64,000 bases of DNA from Aquariibacter albus (GTDB taxonomy: Bacteria > Pseudomonadota > Gammaproteobacteria > Burkholderiales > Burkholderiaceae_C): NCBI RefSeq assembly GCF_014145335.1, contig NZ_JACIVI010000004.1:186001-250000 (forward strand). Direction: 5' to 3'. Position numbers and translations under genes: made by a program. This document shows, piece by piece, positions 1 to 6,535 of this stretch. Below the pieces are notes generated by a model. The model was not told the DNA's origin and did not search any database. It saw nothing but the letters and a program-made list of their open reading frames with translations. Positions within the stretch are counted from its first letter, which is position 1. Every line of letters begins with the position of its first letter.

Positions 1-444
1 CTCGCGCCGAACGTCGTTCGCCGAGCCGCCCACGCTGGCCGAACCGCAGCGGCGATGCAGTTCGCTCCATGAGCATTCCAGCCTCAAGGTGGGCGGCAAC
101 TCCCGAATTGCTCCTGCCTCGGCCTGTAGATGCAGGGACGACCACAGCAGTGAGCCAACTTCGCTGCGGTCGGCTTGGTCGAGGCGGTGCTCCGAGGGGC
201 GTCGCCGATGCTGTTCCTGGGCCAGTTCCAGCAGGGCCAGCAGCAGCGTCTGCTCTGGCACGCCCAGCGCTTCCCGGGCGCTGAAGCGCAGGCTCAATTC
301 ACCGTACTGATAGGTTTCGTTCAATACGGGCCGTGGCGAGCCATCCTTGGGCAGGGGTCGAAACAGCTGGCAGAGGCCGAACGGGTGAGACAGCCGAACC
401 ACCCTCGGCGGTGCCGAGGTAGTCTTTCCTGCGGTGCGGGTCAT
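1..444 (-). CDS. repC: IncQ-like replication protein RepC, C-terminus cut by window edge
   Basis: An open minus-strand frame runs from an ATG at 444 to the window edge (148 codons, no stop). The ATG overlaps the TGA of the upstream repA-like gene (ATGA), so the two are translationally coupled. The N-terminal half, with a VLNETYQYGE segment followed by a leucine-rich helix, resembles from memory the N-terminus of IncQ (RSF1010) RepC, which has a similar TYDYG segment and binds the oriV iterons. In IncQ plasmids repC follows repA exactly as here. The iteron-binding winged-helix part would lie outside the window. The assignment rests on recalled similarity plus gene order. Confidence 0.6.
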   Translation of the reverse strand, partial: MTRTAGKTTSAPPRVVRLSHPFGLCQLFRPLPKDGSPRPVLNETYQYGELSLRFSAREALGVPEQTLLLALLELAQEQHRRRPSEHRLDQADRSEVGSLLWSSLHLQAEAGAIRELPPTLRLECSWSELHRRCGSASVGGSANDVRRE

Positions 445-1325
445 GCTGCGTCCTCCGCGAGCATCAGGACACCGTGCGGTCCGCGGGTCAGCACCAGCGT
501 GTCGGTCGTGGCGAAGTAGTTGGCTTTCGGGATGTCCAAGAGCACGTGGCGGTGCAGCTGCTCCTTGGCGAGGCCGAACTGCTTGGCGGTCACGCGCGTG
601 GGCCGGCTGAGGTTGAGTTGCCAGCGCACGGCATTCGTCAGCGCGGTGGAGCCGCGCGCGGCATCTGCGGAGCCCCCGTAGTCCTGCAGCGCCGCAGCAC
701 GGCTGGTGTGGTGGACCAGCAGCCACGCCGCGTGTGTCGAGCAGGCATAGCTCCCGATATGACGAGCCAGGCTCTTCATGGCGGTGGCATTGTTCTCGTC
801 AGCATTGTGGAAATCTCGGATGGGGTCGAGGATGACCAGGCGGGCGCCTTCGCACGCGCGTCGCAGCATCTCGCCAGCGGGCGTCTTCTCCCAGCACTCA
901 CCCAGCAGGTTCACCTGTTCCTGGCCCGCCAGGGCATGGATGACCAGGTTTTGGTTCAGGAGCTCGGCGGCGTGGTCGGGGTCAATGCCGGTGGCGGCCA
1001 ACTGGACGCTGGCGATGGCGTGCAGCCGGTGCCAGACCACATGCGCAAATTCCTCGGCGAGAACCAGGACCACCCGCGCTGGCGCAGCGCTGCGGGAACC
1101 GGCGCCGCCGACAAGGCCGCCCAGCAGTGGCGTGCCAGTGGCCATGGCAATGGCCATCTGGAGGGCCAACATGGTTTTGCTGACGGCGCCGGGACCGACA
1201 ACGAGGCCAACCGTCGCGGCCAGCAGTCCGGGCAGCACATGGTCCAGCGGCGGCGGCGGATTGCGCAGCATGTGCGCGATGTTTAACGGGCTGGAAAACG
1301 GGTTCTTCAGAGCCTGCTCAGACAT
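441..1325 (-). CDS. repA: RepA-like hexameric replicative helicase / AAA ATPase
   Basis: 294 aa. The segment PPPPLDHVLPGLLAATVG followed by a P-loop at residues 44-51 (GPGAVSKT) and a Walker B-like VILDPIRDFH match the IncQ RepA / DnaB-like RecA-fold helicase family, which unwinds DNA during plasmid replication. A downstream HHTS motif and an AARGSTALTNAVRW motif also match the RSF1010 RepA layout. The start was taken at ATG 1325 because the small HTH gene ends inside it (8-bp overlap). The P-loop has Ser at position 49 where Gly is usual. It forms a run with the HTH gene upstream and repC downstream. Confidence 0.75.
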   Translation of the reverse strand: MSEQALKNPFSSPLNIAHMLRNPPPPLDHVLPGLLAATVGLVVGPGAVSKTMLALQMAIAMATGTPLLGGLVGGAGSRSAAPARVVLVLAEEFAHVVWHRLHAIASVQLAATGIDPDHAAELLNQNLVIHALAGQEQVNLLGECWEKTPAGEMLRRACEGARLVILDPIRDFHNADENNATAMKSLARHIGSYACSTHAAWLLVHHTSRAAALQDYGGSADAARGSTALTNAVRWQLNLSRPTRVTAKQFGLAKEQLHRHVLLDIPKANYFATTDTLVLTRGPHGVLMLAEDAA

Positions 1326-1524
1326 GGCGGGCTCCTTCGACACGCTGGGCGAGCCAAGCGTGAACGTCGACCGCTCGCCAACGCAGCAGCCGGGTGCCGG
1401 CGATGACCAACCGCGGCGGGACGGCCGCCGGGTTGCGATGAAGGTCCTTGCGGATGGTTTCCGGGCTGCGGCCCAGCAGGTTTGCGAGGTCCCCGAGTTC
1501 GAGGACGGGTTTGGTTTCGGGCAT
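1318..1524 (-). CDS. Small AlpA/MerR-like helix-turn-helix protein
   Basis: 68 aa, starting at ATG 1524 (MPETKPVLELGDLANLLGRS). The region LGDLANLLGRSPETIRKDLHR is a helix-turn-helix of the AlpA/excisionase type, followed by a basic wing-like segment (LVIAGTRLLRWRAVDVHAWL) in which a target-site recognition strand leads to a Trp-anchored helix. Such proteins regulate or excise mobile elements; in IncQ-like elements a small regulator commonly precedes repA. Its stop overlaps the repA start, so it is the first gene of an HTH-repA-repC operon and may autoregulate it. Longer in-frame starts exist but enter the intergenic region without a better ribosome site. Confidence 0.65.
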   Translation of the reverse strand: MPETKPVLELGDLANLLGRSPETIRKDLHRNPAAVPPRLVIAGTRLLRWRAVDVHAWLAQRVEGARHV

Positions 1525-1656
1525 TGAATGCTCCACGCCGGTGTGCAGAGCACGTGACGACCGGCTGCGCCCGTTCGTGCCCGCTGGTGCATCGGTTCGG
1601 CCCCAGCTGGCACGTCTAGCCCACCTGTTTATTCCTTTCGTCGTCACGCTCGGATT

Positions 1657-1702
1657 TGCAAGTCATAGCTTGCACAATGAAGAATGGAGCACATAATGCA
1701 AG
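1657..1702. promoter_or_regulatory. Inverted-repeat operator in front of hipB (first module)
   Basis: TGCAAG (1657-1662), six bases, then CTTGCA (1669-1674) form a perfect inverted repeat, and a third TGCAAG half-site lies at 1697-1702 over the hipB start. It sits in the divergent region between the repA operon (minus) and hipBA (plus). XRE antitoxins of the HipB family bind such repeats to repress their own operon, so this is the likely autoregulatory operator; binding has not been shown. Confidence 0.5.
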
Positions 1703-1989
1703 CCATGACTGACATTTTTCGCCTTCCGGATGAGCTTGGGCGCCAGCTGTTGGCGCGGCGCAAGGCGCTCGGGCTGAGCAAGTCCGAGCTGGCCCAGCGC
1801 GCGGGCAAGGTGCGGGAAGTGGTCTACCGCCTGGAGGCCGGGGAGGACAGCACGGTGTCGTCCCTGCTGGCGGTGCTCGGTGCGCTCGGCTTGGCCTTGC
1901 GACTGGAGCCGGTGGGCTTGCCGTCTGCGCAGGAGGTGGCGCGGCGGTTCCAGATGGACGATGACCAGGACGGCGGCGATGAGCCCTGA
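1696..1989 (+). CDS. HipB-like XRE-family antitoxin / regulator
   Basis: 97 aa from ATG 1696, chosen because GGAG lies six bases upstream; ATGs at 1684 and 1705 are alternatives. The core (RRKALGLSKSELAQRAGKVR, then VVYRLEAGEDSTVSSLLAVL) is a classic five-helix Cro/CI DNA-binding domain. It overlaps the hipA-like gene downstream by 11 bp, so the two are co-translated. In the known family HipB binds DNA and sequesters the HipA kinase. The C-terminus (about 25 residues past the HTH) is acidic and could be the partner-binding or degradation-sensitive tail. Confidence 0.8.
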   Translation: MQAMTDIFRLPDELGRQLLARRKALGLSKSELAQRAGKVREVVYRLEAGEDSTVSSLLAVLGALGLALRLEPVGLPSAQEVARRFQMDDDQDGGDEP

Positions 1990-3235
1990 TGGACTGCCGG
2001 AGCGTCTGCGTGCGCTCGACGTTTCCATCGGCGACCGCGCCCATGCCGGTCAGCTGCTGAAGACGTCCACCTACGAGTTCCGATATCTCGATGCCGCTCC
2101 CGACCAGCCTGCGGTCGCCCTGTTGATGCCCCCGCGGGAACGGCTGACCTGGCAAGACGGCGACCTGTTCGCGCCCATGGACCAGAACCTGCCCGAGGGC
2201 GACCTGTTCATGCGCATCCGCCAGATGTTCCCCAAGCGGCCGATGACGCCGATGCACCTGCTGGCCCTGGTCGGCCGCAATGGCATCGGGCGGCTGGGCT
2301 ACCGGCTGCCGGATGCGCCCGAGCTGGCGCCGCCGCCGCCGATGGGCAAGGACGCGTTGCTGAAGACCCGCTACAGCCCCGAGGTGTTCGACGAGCTGGT
2401 GGCGGCCTACCTGAGCACGGGTGCCGGCATTGCCGGCATGCAGCCCAAAATCATGGTGCCCGACCGGCCCACCGTGCCGATTCCGTCGCTCATCGTGAAG
2501 GCCGCCAGCCCGGCCTATCCGGGGCTGTGTGCCAACGAGTTCCTGTGCCTGAGCGCCGCACAGCGCGCGGGCATCGATGTGCCTGGCTTCGCCCTGTCAG
2601 ACGACGGCCAGATGCTGGTGCTGGACCGCTTTGACATGGTGACGAAGGCCGATGGGCAGACTGAGCGCCTGGGCTTCGAGGACATCGCGGCTCTGGCGGG
2701 CCTGCGGGTGCGCGACGTGCTGTCCGACCGCAAGTACCAAGGCAGTTACCAGCGTGTGGCCGAGCTGTTGCGCCAGCTGCAGCTGCACAGCGACAACCTG
2801 CACCGCTTCTTCGAGCAGGTGGTCTTCTCGGTGATGGTGCGCAACGGCGATGCGCATCTGAAGAACTTCGGCGTGCTCTACCGCGGCACTGACACGAACC
2901 AGCTGGACATCTGGCTGGCCCCGATGTTCGACGTGGTGACCACGACCATCTACACCTACACCCGCTACCCCGGCGGCCCCGAGCTGGAAGACCGTACTCT
3001 GGCCCTGAAACTGTTCGCCGGCCGGCACCAGACCAAGACCTACCCGACCCGGGATGAGCTGCTGGACTTCGGTCGTCGCATCTGCGGCGTCAGCCAGCCG
3101 GCGCGGGTGCTAGAAGTCATGGCCCAGGCCATGCGGGAGACCTTGCAGCAGGCCCAGGGCGATGACCGCGTGCCCAATGAGCTGCTGCACAAGATGCGTT
3201 CGGCCTGGGACGAAGGGCTCGCGCTGGCCAGATGA
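1979..3235 (+). CDS. HipA-like serine/threonine kinase toxin (first module)
   Basis: 418 aa. HipA kinases arrest growth by phosphorylating a translation factor (glutamyl-tRNA synthetase in E. coli). Visible motifs are the QPK loop at residues 155-157, an ATP-site lysine region (SLIVKAASPAYPGLCANEF), the RFD motif (LVLDRFDMV), the catalytic loop NGDAHLKNFG (N289, D291) and the metal-binding MFDVVTT. The order matches HipA from N to C, with a length close to the usual 430-440 aa. It starts inside hipB and ends before a pair of hairpins. It is only distantly like the second hipA in this element, so they are not a recent duplication. Confidence 0.85.
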   Translation: MSPDGLPERLRALDVSIGDRAHAGQLLKTSTYEFRYLDAAPDQPAVALLMPPRERLTWQDGDLFAPMDQNLPEGDLFMRIRQMFPKRPMTPMHLLALVGRNGIGRLGYRLPDAPELAPPPPMGKDALLKTRYSPEVFDELVAAYLSTGAGIAGMQPKIMVPDRPTVPIPSLIVKAASPAYPGLCANEFLCLSAAQRAGIDVPGFALSDDGQMLVLDRFDMVTKADGQTERLGFEDIAALAGLRVRDVLSDRKYQGSYQRVAELLRQLQLHSDNLHRFFEQVVFSVMVRNGDAHLKNFGVLYRGTDTNQLDIWLAPMFDVVTTTIYTYTRYPGGPELEDRTLALKLFAGRHQTKTYPTRDELLDFGRRICGVSQPARVLEVMAQAMRETLQQAQGDDRVPNELLHKMRSAWDEGLALAR

Positions 3236-3242
3236 AGAAGAA

Positions 3243-3312
3243 GGGGGTGAGCAAAAGCTCACCCCCTCTCAAATCAACGACTGAACCCTGCCGTTCGGTG
3301 AGAACCGAACGG
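3243..3312. terminator. Two hairpins between convergent genes
   Basis: GGGGGTGAGC, AAAA loop, GCTCACCCCC (3243-3266) followed by TCTC, then CCGTTCGGT / ACCGAACGG with a GAGA loop (3291-3312). They lie just after the hipA stop and before the convergent XRE gene, so they probably act as terminators. Neither has a long T-run. Confidence 0.55.
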
Positions 3313-3314
3313 TG

Positions 3315-3935
3315 TCAGTCGACCACTGCCAGGTCCCGATGACCTCGTACCGCTTCGCCCTCGGACTCATCGTGAATCGTGGCCGCACGCTGCAACCACC
3401 GGACCAGCTCGGGAATCTGGCGGGCACCCAGCAGGTCGCGACCCGAGCACTCGAGGTACATCGCCAGGAGCGACTGCTTGGCCTCCAGGCTCAACCTCGA
3501 CATGTCGGCCGGGAGCACATGCCGGGCGACGGGGTCATCCAGCATCTGTGCCATCGCCCGGTTCACGGCGTTTTCCAGCGGTTCCTGCGGGTGCAGAAAG
3601 TCCGACATGGGGATGCGCCCGGCAATCATCTTGACGACCACGGGCGGCACGCCAAGGTAGTAGGCGCAGTTCACAGCGAACTCGTCGCTGATTTGACGGA
3701 CGAGCCTTGTGCCGCTGCGAAGCTGGTTGATGTACCCGTAGGTCACGCCGAGTTCGTCGGCCATCTGTCGGAACTCCTGGCCGCGACGACGGCATTCGTC
3801 GTACAGCCAGCCGATGAGCGGGCCTCCGGGCGTGGCATAGAGGCGCGTGACGCGTTGTTCGGGGGTCTCGGCAGGGTCGACGGGGTGATTCTGGTGACGC
3901 ATGGCATCAATGTCCTGTGGCGCATGCACATGCAT
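3315..3935 (-). CDS. XRE-family transcriptional regulator
   Basis: 206 aa from ATG 3935 (an inner ATG about 30 bases further in is also possible). Residues about 40-90 (LIGWLYDECRRRGQEF, then ADELGVTYGYINQLRSGTR) form a Cro/CI-type helix-turn-helix. The rest is helical and unlike the HipB proteins here. No known ligand or protease domain is visible. It is divergent from the 4090-4464 gene, and an 11-bp palindromic motif just upstream of its start (3943-3953) recurs at 5145-5155 before another gene, so it may control both. It is likely the element's accessory-gene regulator; target unknown. Confidence 0.65.
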   Translation of the reverse strand: MHVHAPQDIDAMRHQNHPVDPAETPEQRVTRLYATPGGPLIGWLYDECRRRGQEFRQMADELGVTYGYINQLRSGTRLVRQISDEFAVNCAYYLGVPPVVVKMIAGRIPMSDFLHPQEPLENAVNRAMAQMLDDPVARHVLPADMSRLSLEAKQSLLAMYLECSGRDLLGARQIPELVRWLQRAATIHDESEGEAVRGHRDLAVVD

Positions 3936-3942
3936 GCCAAAT

Positions 3943-3953
3943 GTGTAGTCACC
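3943..3953. promoter_or_regulatory. Candidate operator GTGTAGTCACC, copy 1
   Basis: The 11-mer GTGTAGTCACC, with GTG/CAC arms around TAGT, lies 7 bp upstream of the XRE gene start and occurs again at 5145-5155 upstream of the minus-strand gene at 4470-5114. Sharing between two start regions suggests a common regulator binding site. Confidence 0.4.
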
Positions 3954-4089
3954 GGCGCTCGACGAGGGAATCTCGGATGTGGGCGGGGATTCCTGTGCGA
4001 CGCCGCGGGATGAATAAAAGGGCTCGATACACGAGCCCTGAGGCAAGGCCGGTGGGGCCATACGCCTCGCCACCCTTGAGGAGCTACCA

Positions 4090-4464
4090 GTGAAAGACCC
4101 GCATCTGACAACCGCCCAGTTCATCGCCCAACTCCGAGAAATCGGAGGCTGCCCCTGGAAGGCCGCTGACGGCACGCAACGTGTGTACTTCAACGACCTC
4201 CCAGACTTGTTCGGCCTTGAGCTCGTTTACTACAAGTCGGGCAACATCAAGAGCGCCAAACTCGATGGTGACCGCATCAGCAATACCACGGCCAGGCGCA
4301 TCTGCGGTGACCTGGCCACCCTCAAGCTCTGGGTCGACCCAGCTGATGGCACAACACATGTACGCCACCAGTTTCGTCCAATCTTCGACTACGACTATCA
4401 CGCCATCCTGACCGAGGCGGTCAGTGACCGAGTCGCCGAGGTTCCATGCCCTGCGCCGGATTGA
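4090..4464 (+). CDS. Unknown protein of the element
   Basis: 124 aa from GTG 4090, with GAGGAG about six bases upstream. It begins MKDPHLTTAQFIAQLREIGG and has a mixed composition with a YYKSGNIKSAKLDGDRISNTTARRICGDL segment that could be a small DNA-binding helical unit, but I recognise no family. It is the first gene to the right of the XRE regulator (divergent) and is convergent with the next gene, five bases away. Base use is like its neighbours in the element. Probably a genuine gene because of its good ribosome site and intact frame; function unknown. Confidence 0.55.
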   Translation: MKDPHLTTAQFIAQLREIGGCPWKAADGTQRVYFNDLPDLFGLELVYYKSGNIKSAKLDGDRISNTTARRICGDLATLKLWVDPADGTTHVRHQFRPIFDYDYHAILTEAVSDRVAEVPCPAPD

Positions 4465-4469
4465 GCCGG

Positions 4470-5114
4470 TCAGCGCTGGCGGGACTTCGCGAACCCGCGG
4501 TCCTGTAGAGCTCGCATCAAGCTCCCGCTGTTGGGGTCACCGTCCGTACCGCAGACCGCTTCGTAGATTTCCGACCAGAGCCGGTAAGGCCGGGTAGAAC
4601 GTACGCCGGTTTCTGGCGCACGGCCGTAGGCGCCGCTACGGACAGCCGCTGCCGCAGCGCGGATGGTGCTCAGCGCATCCTGCAACGGGTCGATGCGCTT
4701 CTCCGTGGCCTTGGCTTCGACCAGCGGGTCGAGCAACTGCACCTTGGCAAGGGCGTCGGTCACCTCCTGCACGCGCTGTCGATGCACGCGTCGGCGCAGG
4801 CTGCGCTCGGCGGCCTCGCCGGCCAGGCGTGCGGCTTCCGTCAGTCGCCACAGTGGGTCGGTCTCGCGCTGTTCGCTCTCGCGGCGAGCACGCTCGGCGG
4901 CCTCCCGAGCAGGGCGGCAAATGGTGGTCTCGACGTACGCTCGCTCAGGGTCGGTCAGCCGCGATGCCAGCTCATCGGGCAGTACGCAGGCCTGGACAGA
5001 CAGGCTGCCGACGAAGGTCTGCACGGCGTATCCGTGCGTGTTGCCGTCAGTGCCCTTCGGCACCCAACGGGAACGGTAGAGGCAGGCGGTCTTGCCACGA
5101 ATTTTCTTGTGCAT
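4470..5114 (-). CDS. Unknown charged, helix-rich protein
   Basis: 214 aa from ATG 5114. The N-terminus (KKIRGKTACLYRSRWVPKG) looks like a small beta-rich domain of basic character. Residues about 60-150 are Arg/Glu/Ala-rich (REAAERARRESEQRETDPLWRLTEAARLAGEAAERSLRRRVHRQR) and predict a long coiled coil. It ends with a GFAKSRQR tail. No family is recognised. The candidate operator palindrome at 5141-5158 lies directly upstream, as in the XRE gene, so it may be under that regulator. Composition is consistent with a nucleic-acid-associated accessory protein, but that is inference. Confidence 0.55.
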   Translation of the reverse strand: MHKKIRGKTACLYRSRWVPKGTDGNTHGYAVQTFVGSLSVQACVLPDELASRLTDPERAYVETTICRPAREAAERARRESEQRETDPLWRLTEAARLAGEAAERSLRRRVHRQRVQEVTDALAKVQLLDPLVEAKATEKRIDPLQDALSTIRAAAAAVRSGAYGRAPETGVRSTRPYRLWSEIYEAVCGTDGDPNSGSLMRALQDRGFAKSRQR

Positions 5115-5140
5115 GCAGGCTTCATGGTGGTTGAGGGATA

Positions 5141-5204
5141 CGAGGTGTAGTCACCTCGTTCCTTGCGTTGCTCTTCACACCCACCCATGGCCTTGTCCAC
5201 AAGG
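5141..5204. promoter_or_regulatory. Palindromes in divergent region: operator copy 2 and DnaA-box-like site
   Basis: CGAGGTG TAGT CACCTCG (5141-5158) is a perfect inverted repeat containing the GTGTAGTCACC motif shared with 3943-3953. Further right, CCTTGT CC ACAAGG (5191-5204) is a palindrome that contains TTGTCCACA, one base from the DnaA-box consensus. The region is the divergent promoter space of the 4470-5114 and 5275-5796 genes. Confidence 0.4.
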
Positions 5205-5274
5205 TGTGATGGCGAATGCACACAGGGATAAACAGCGTCGCAATACAGGGCACCAACAACTTTCTGGAGCCGAC

Positions 5275-5796
5275 ATGCCCCGTTCGAACCGCCGTCCCAA
5301 TCCCCACCAGCCGTGTGACACGCCGCCGACCCCAAACGCAGAGAATTTCCTTGCTCTTTGGACCTCCTGGTCGCCTACCGAAGCCATGGAGGCGCGAGAG
5401 CAGGGCGATGTCGGGGGAGGTGGCACGTTCGAAACGCTGCAGGACTACATCTCGAATCCATCGATGGTCGACGTCGCCTGCCGTGTGCTCGCCAGCTGCC
5501 GTAAGCACCTTCCCGGGCCAGATGAAACGGTGCGAGTCTTCCAATCCGTGCGAGTGGCGTCGGGCTCACCCAAGGTCATCCTTCCTGGTGCCGCCGTGTC
5601 CAACTTGCCCGAGCACGCGCGCTGGCTCGATGAAGACGATGGCAGCAGCGCCTACCGGCTGCTGTGGACGGAGGTGTATCCCGACGAGCTGGTCACGTTC
5701 TGTACCCGACACCACTTCATCTACGTGCCACGGTCGGCAGCTGTCGCCTACGACCGCTACATGCGCGACTCGACCCGCGTGCGTCGCGCAGGTTGA
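5275..5796 (+). CDS. Unknown protein of the element
   Basis: 173 aa from ATG 5275, with TGGAG six to ten bases before it. The N-terminal 20 residues are Pro/Arg-rich (MPRSNRRPNPHQPCDTPPTP) and the remainder is acidic to neutral, with an ETLQDYISNPSMVDVACRVL helix and a C-terminal HHFIYVPRSAAVAYDRYMRD segment. I recognise no family. It is divergent from the gene at 4470-5114 and is followed by a long non-coding stretch. It is retained as a gene because of the ribosome site, intact frame and protein-like composition. Confidence 0.5.
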   Translation: MPRSNRRPNPHQPCDTPPTPNAENFLALWTSWSPTEAMEAREQGDVGGGGTFETLQDYISNPSMVDVACRVLASCRKHLPGPDETVRVFQSVRVASGSPKVILPGAAVSNLPEHARWLDEDDGSSAYRLLWTEVYPDELVTFCTRHHFIYVPRSAAVAYDRYMRDSTRVRRAG

Positions 5797-6535
5797 CCGA
5801 CGGAACCCTCGCCGTTGAATCGAGCGCTTTCCCCCGTACGCCTGGCCCGGCGGTACCTTGCGGTTGCAGCTCGTCGGACCAGAGGACGGACGGCGCCGCG
5901 TCCAGCGGCGGGTTTTGGGGAAGCGAAGTTGCGTCGTGCATGAGGTCACGATGCCCGTGGCGAACGGCTGGGAGGGTCGAGTTGCTCGCGACTGGGCCGG
6001 CGAGGCGGTGCGAACCGCCGCCGACCCCGCGCAGGCACGCATTGGTAGACGGGGCACCGCCCGCGGTGCCCTCTGGCCGGGGACCCCGGGGTGCGGGTGG
6101 AGGACGTGTGCCTCCCGCACCTTGGGGCAAGCCGTGGCAGCACGGCCTGCCGAAAACACAGTTGGGCAAGCCGCCCTGAAGACACGGTCACCCTCGGAAA
6201 AGACGTTCTGGGGCGGCGGCGGTTCGCACCGGCGAAGCCGGCGGATGTAACGGTGACTTTGAGGAACGTCGCGACGAAAACGTGACCGACGCGCGCCCCA
6301 AGGCGTGCGAGGCCGTACGAGGGGAAATCACAGCTGCCCCATGCCCTCGAACGGCCGTGCGGCCAGCCCCCGACCGTACCAAACGCACACGGCAGCGGCG
6401 AGGTGTGCAGGCTATCGCCAGCGGGTGTCACGCTCGGTTTGGGCTGGTGGCTACACGACAGAGCCGGCCGCTGCCGTCGCCCGCACTGACGAGCGCGCAG
6501 TGGCTCCAGAAAACCTGTTCGCGGAAGCCGACCAC
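5797..6535. other. Hairpin-dense non-coding stretch (possible structured RNA or origin)
   Basis: No convincing gene in 739 bp; short frames on both strands lack ribosome sites and plausible proteins. The centre is rich in inverted repeats. An 18-bp perfect pair lies at 6006-6023 and 6214-6231, 190 bases apart. The left arm overlaps a hairpin GGCGGT-GCGA-ACCGCC (6004-6019) with a GNRA loop. Between the arms lie GGCACCGC/GCGGTGCC (6053-6070), a GTGCGGG..CCCGCAC stem (6091-6120) and GCCGTG/CACGGC (6131-6146). CCGGC-GAA-GCCGG follows at 6229-6241. Near-identical GGGCAAGCCG copies occur at 6125-6134 and 6164-6173. It could be a structured RNA, a replication origin or a transfer origin; none is recognised. 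Confidence 0.5.

Noticed and set aside
69-519. Plus-strand frames at the left edge
   Set aside because: The opposite strand carries a coupled RepC-like gene running off the window; the plus frames have no recognisable content.
6181-6240. tRNA-like T-loop GGTTCGCACC in the non-coding stretch
   Set aside because: No matching acceptor, D and anticodon arms around it.
5946-6431. Minus-strand frame of 161 codons in the non-coding stretch
   Set aside because: No ribosome site, Arg/Pro-rich composition without domains, and it overlaps dense inverted repeats.
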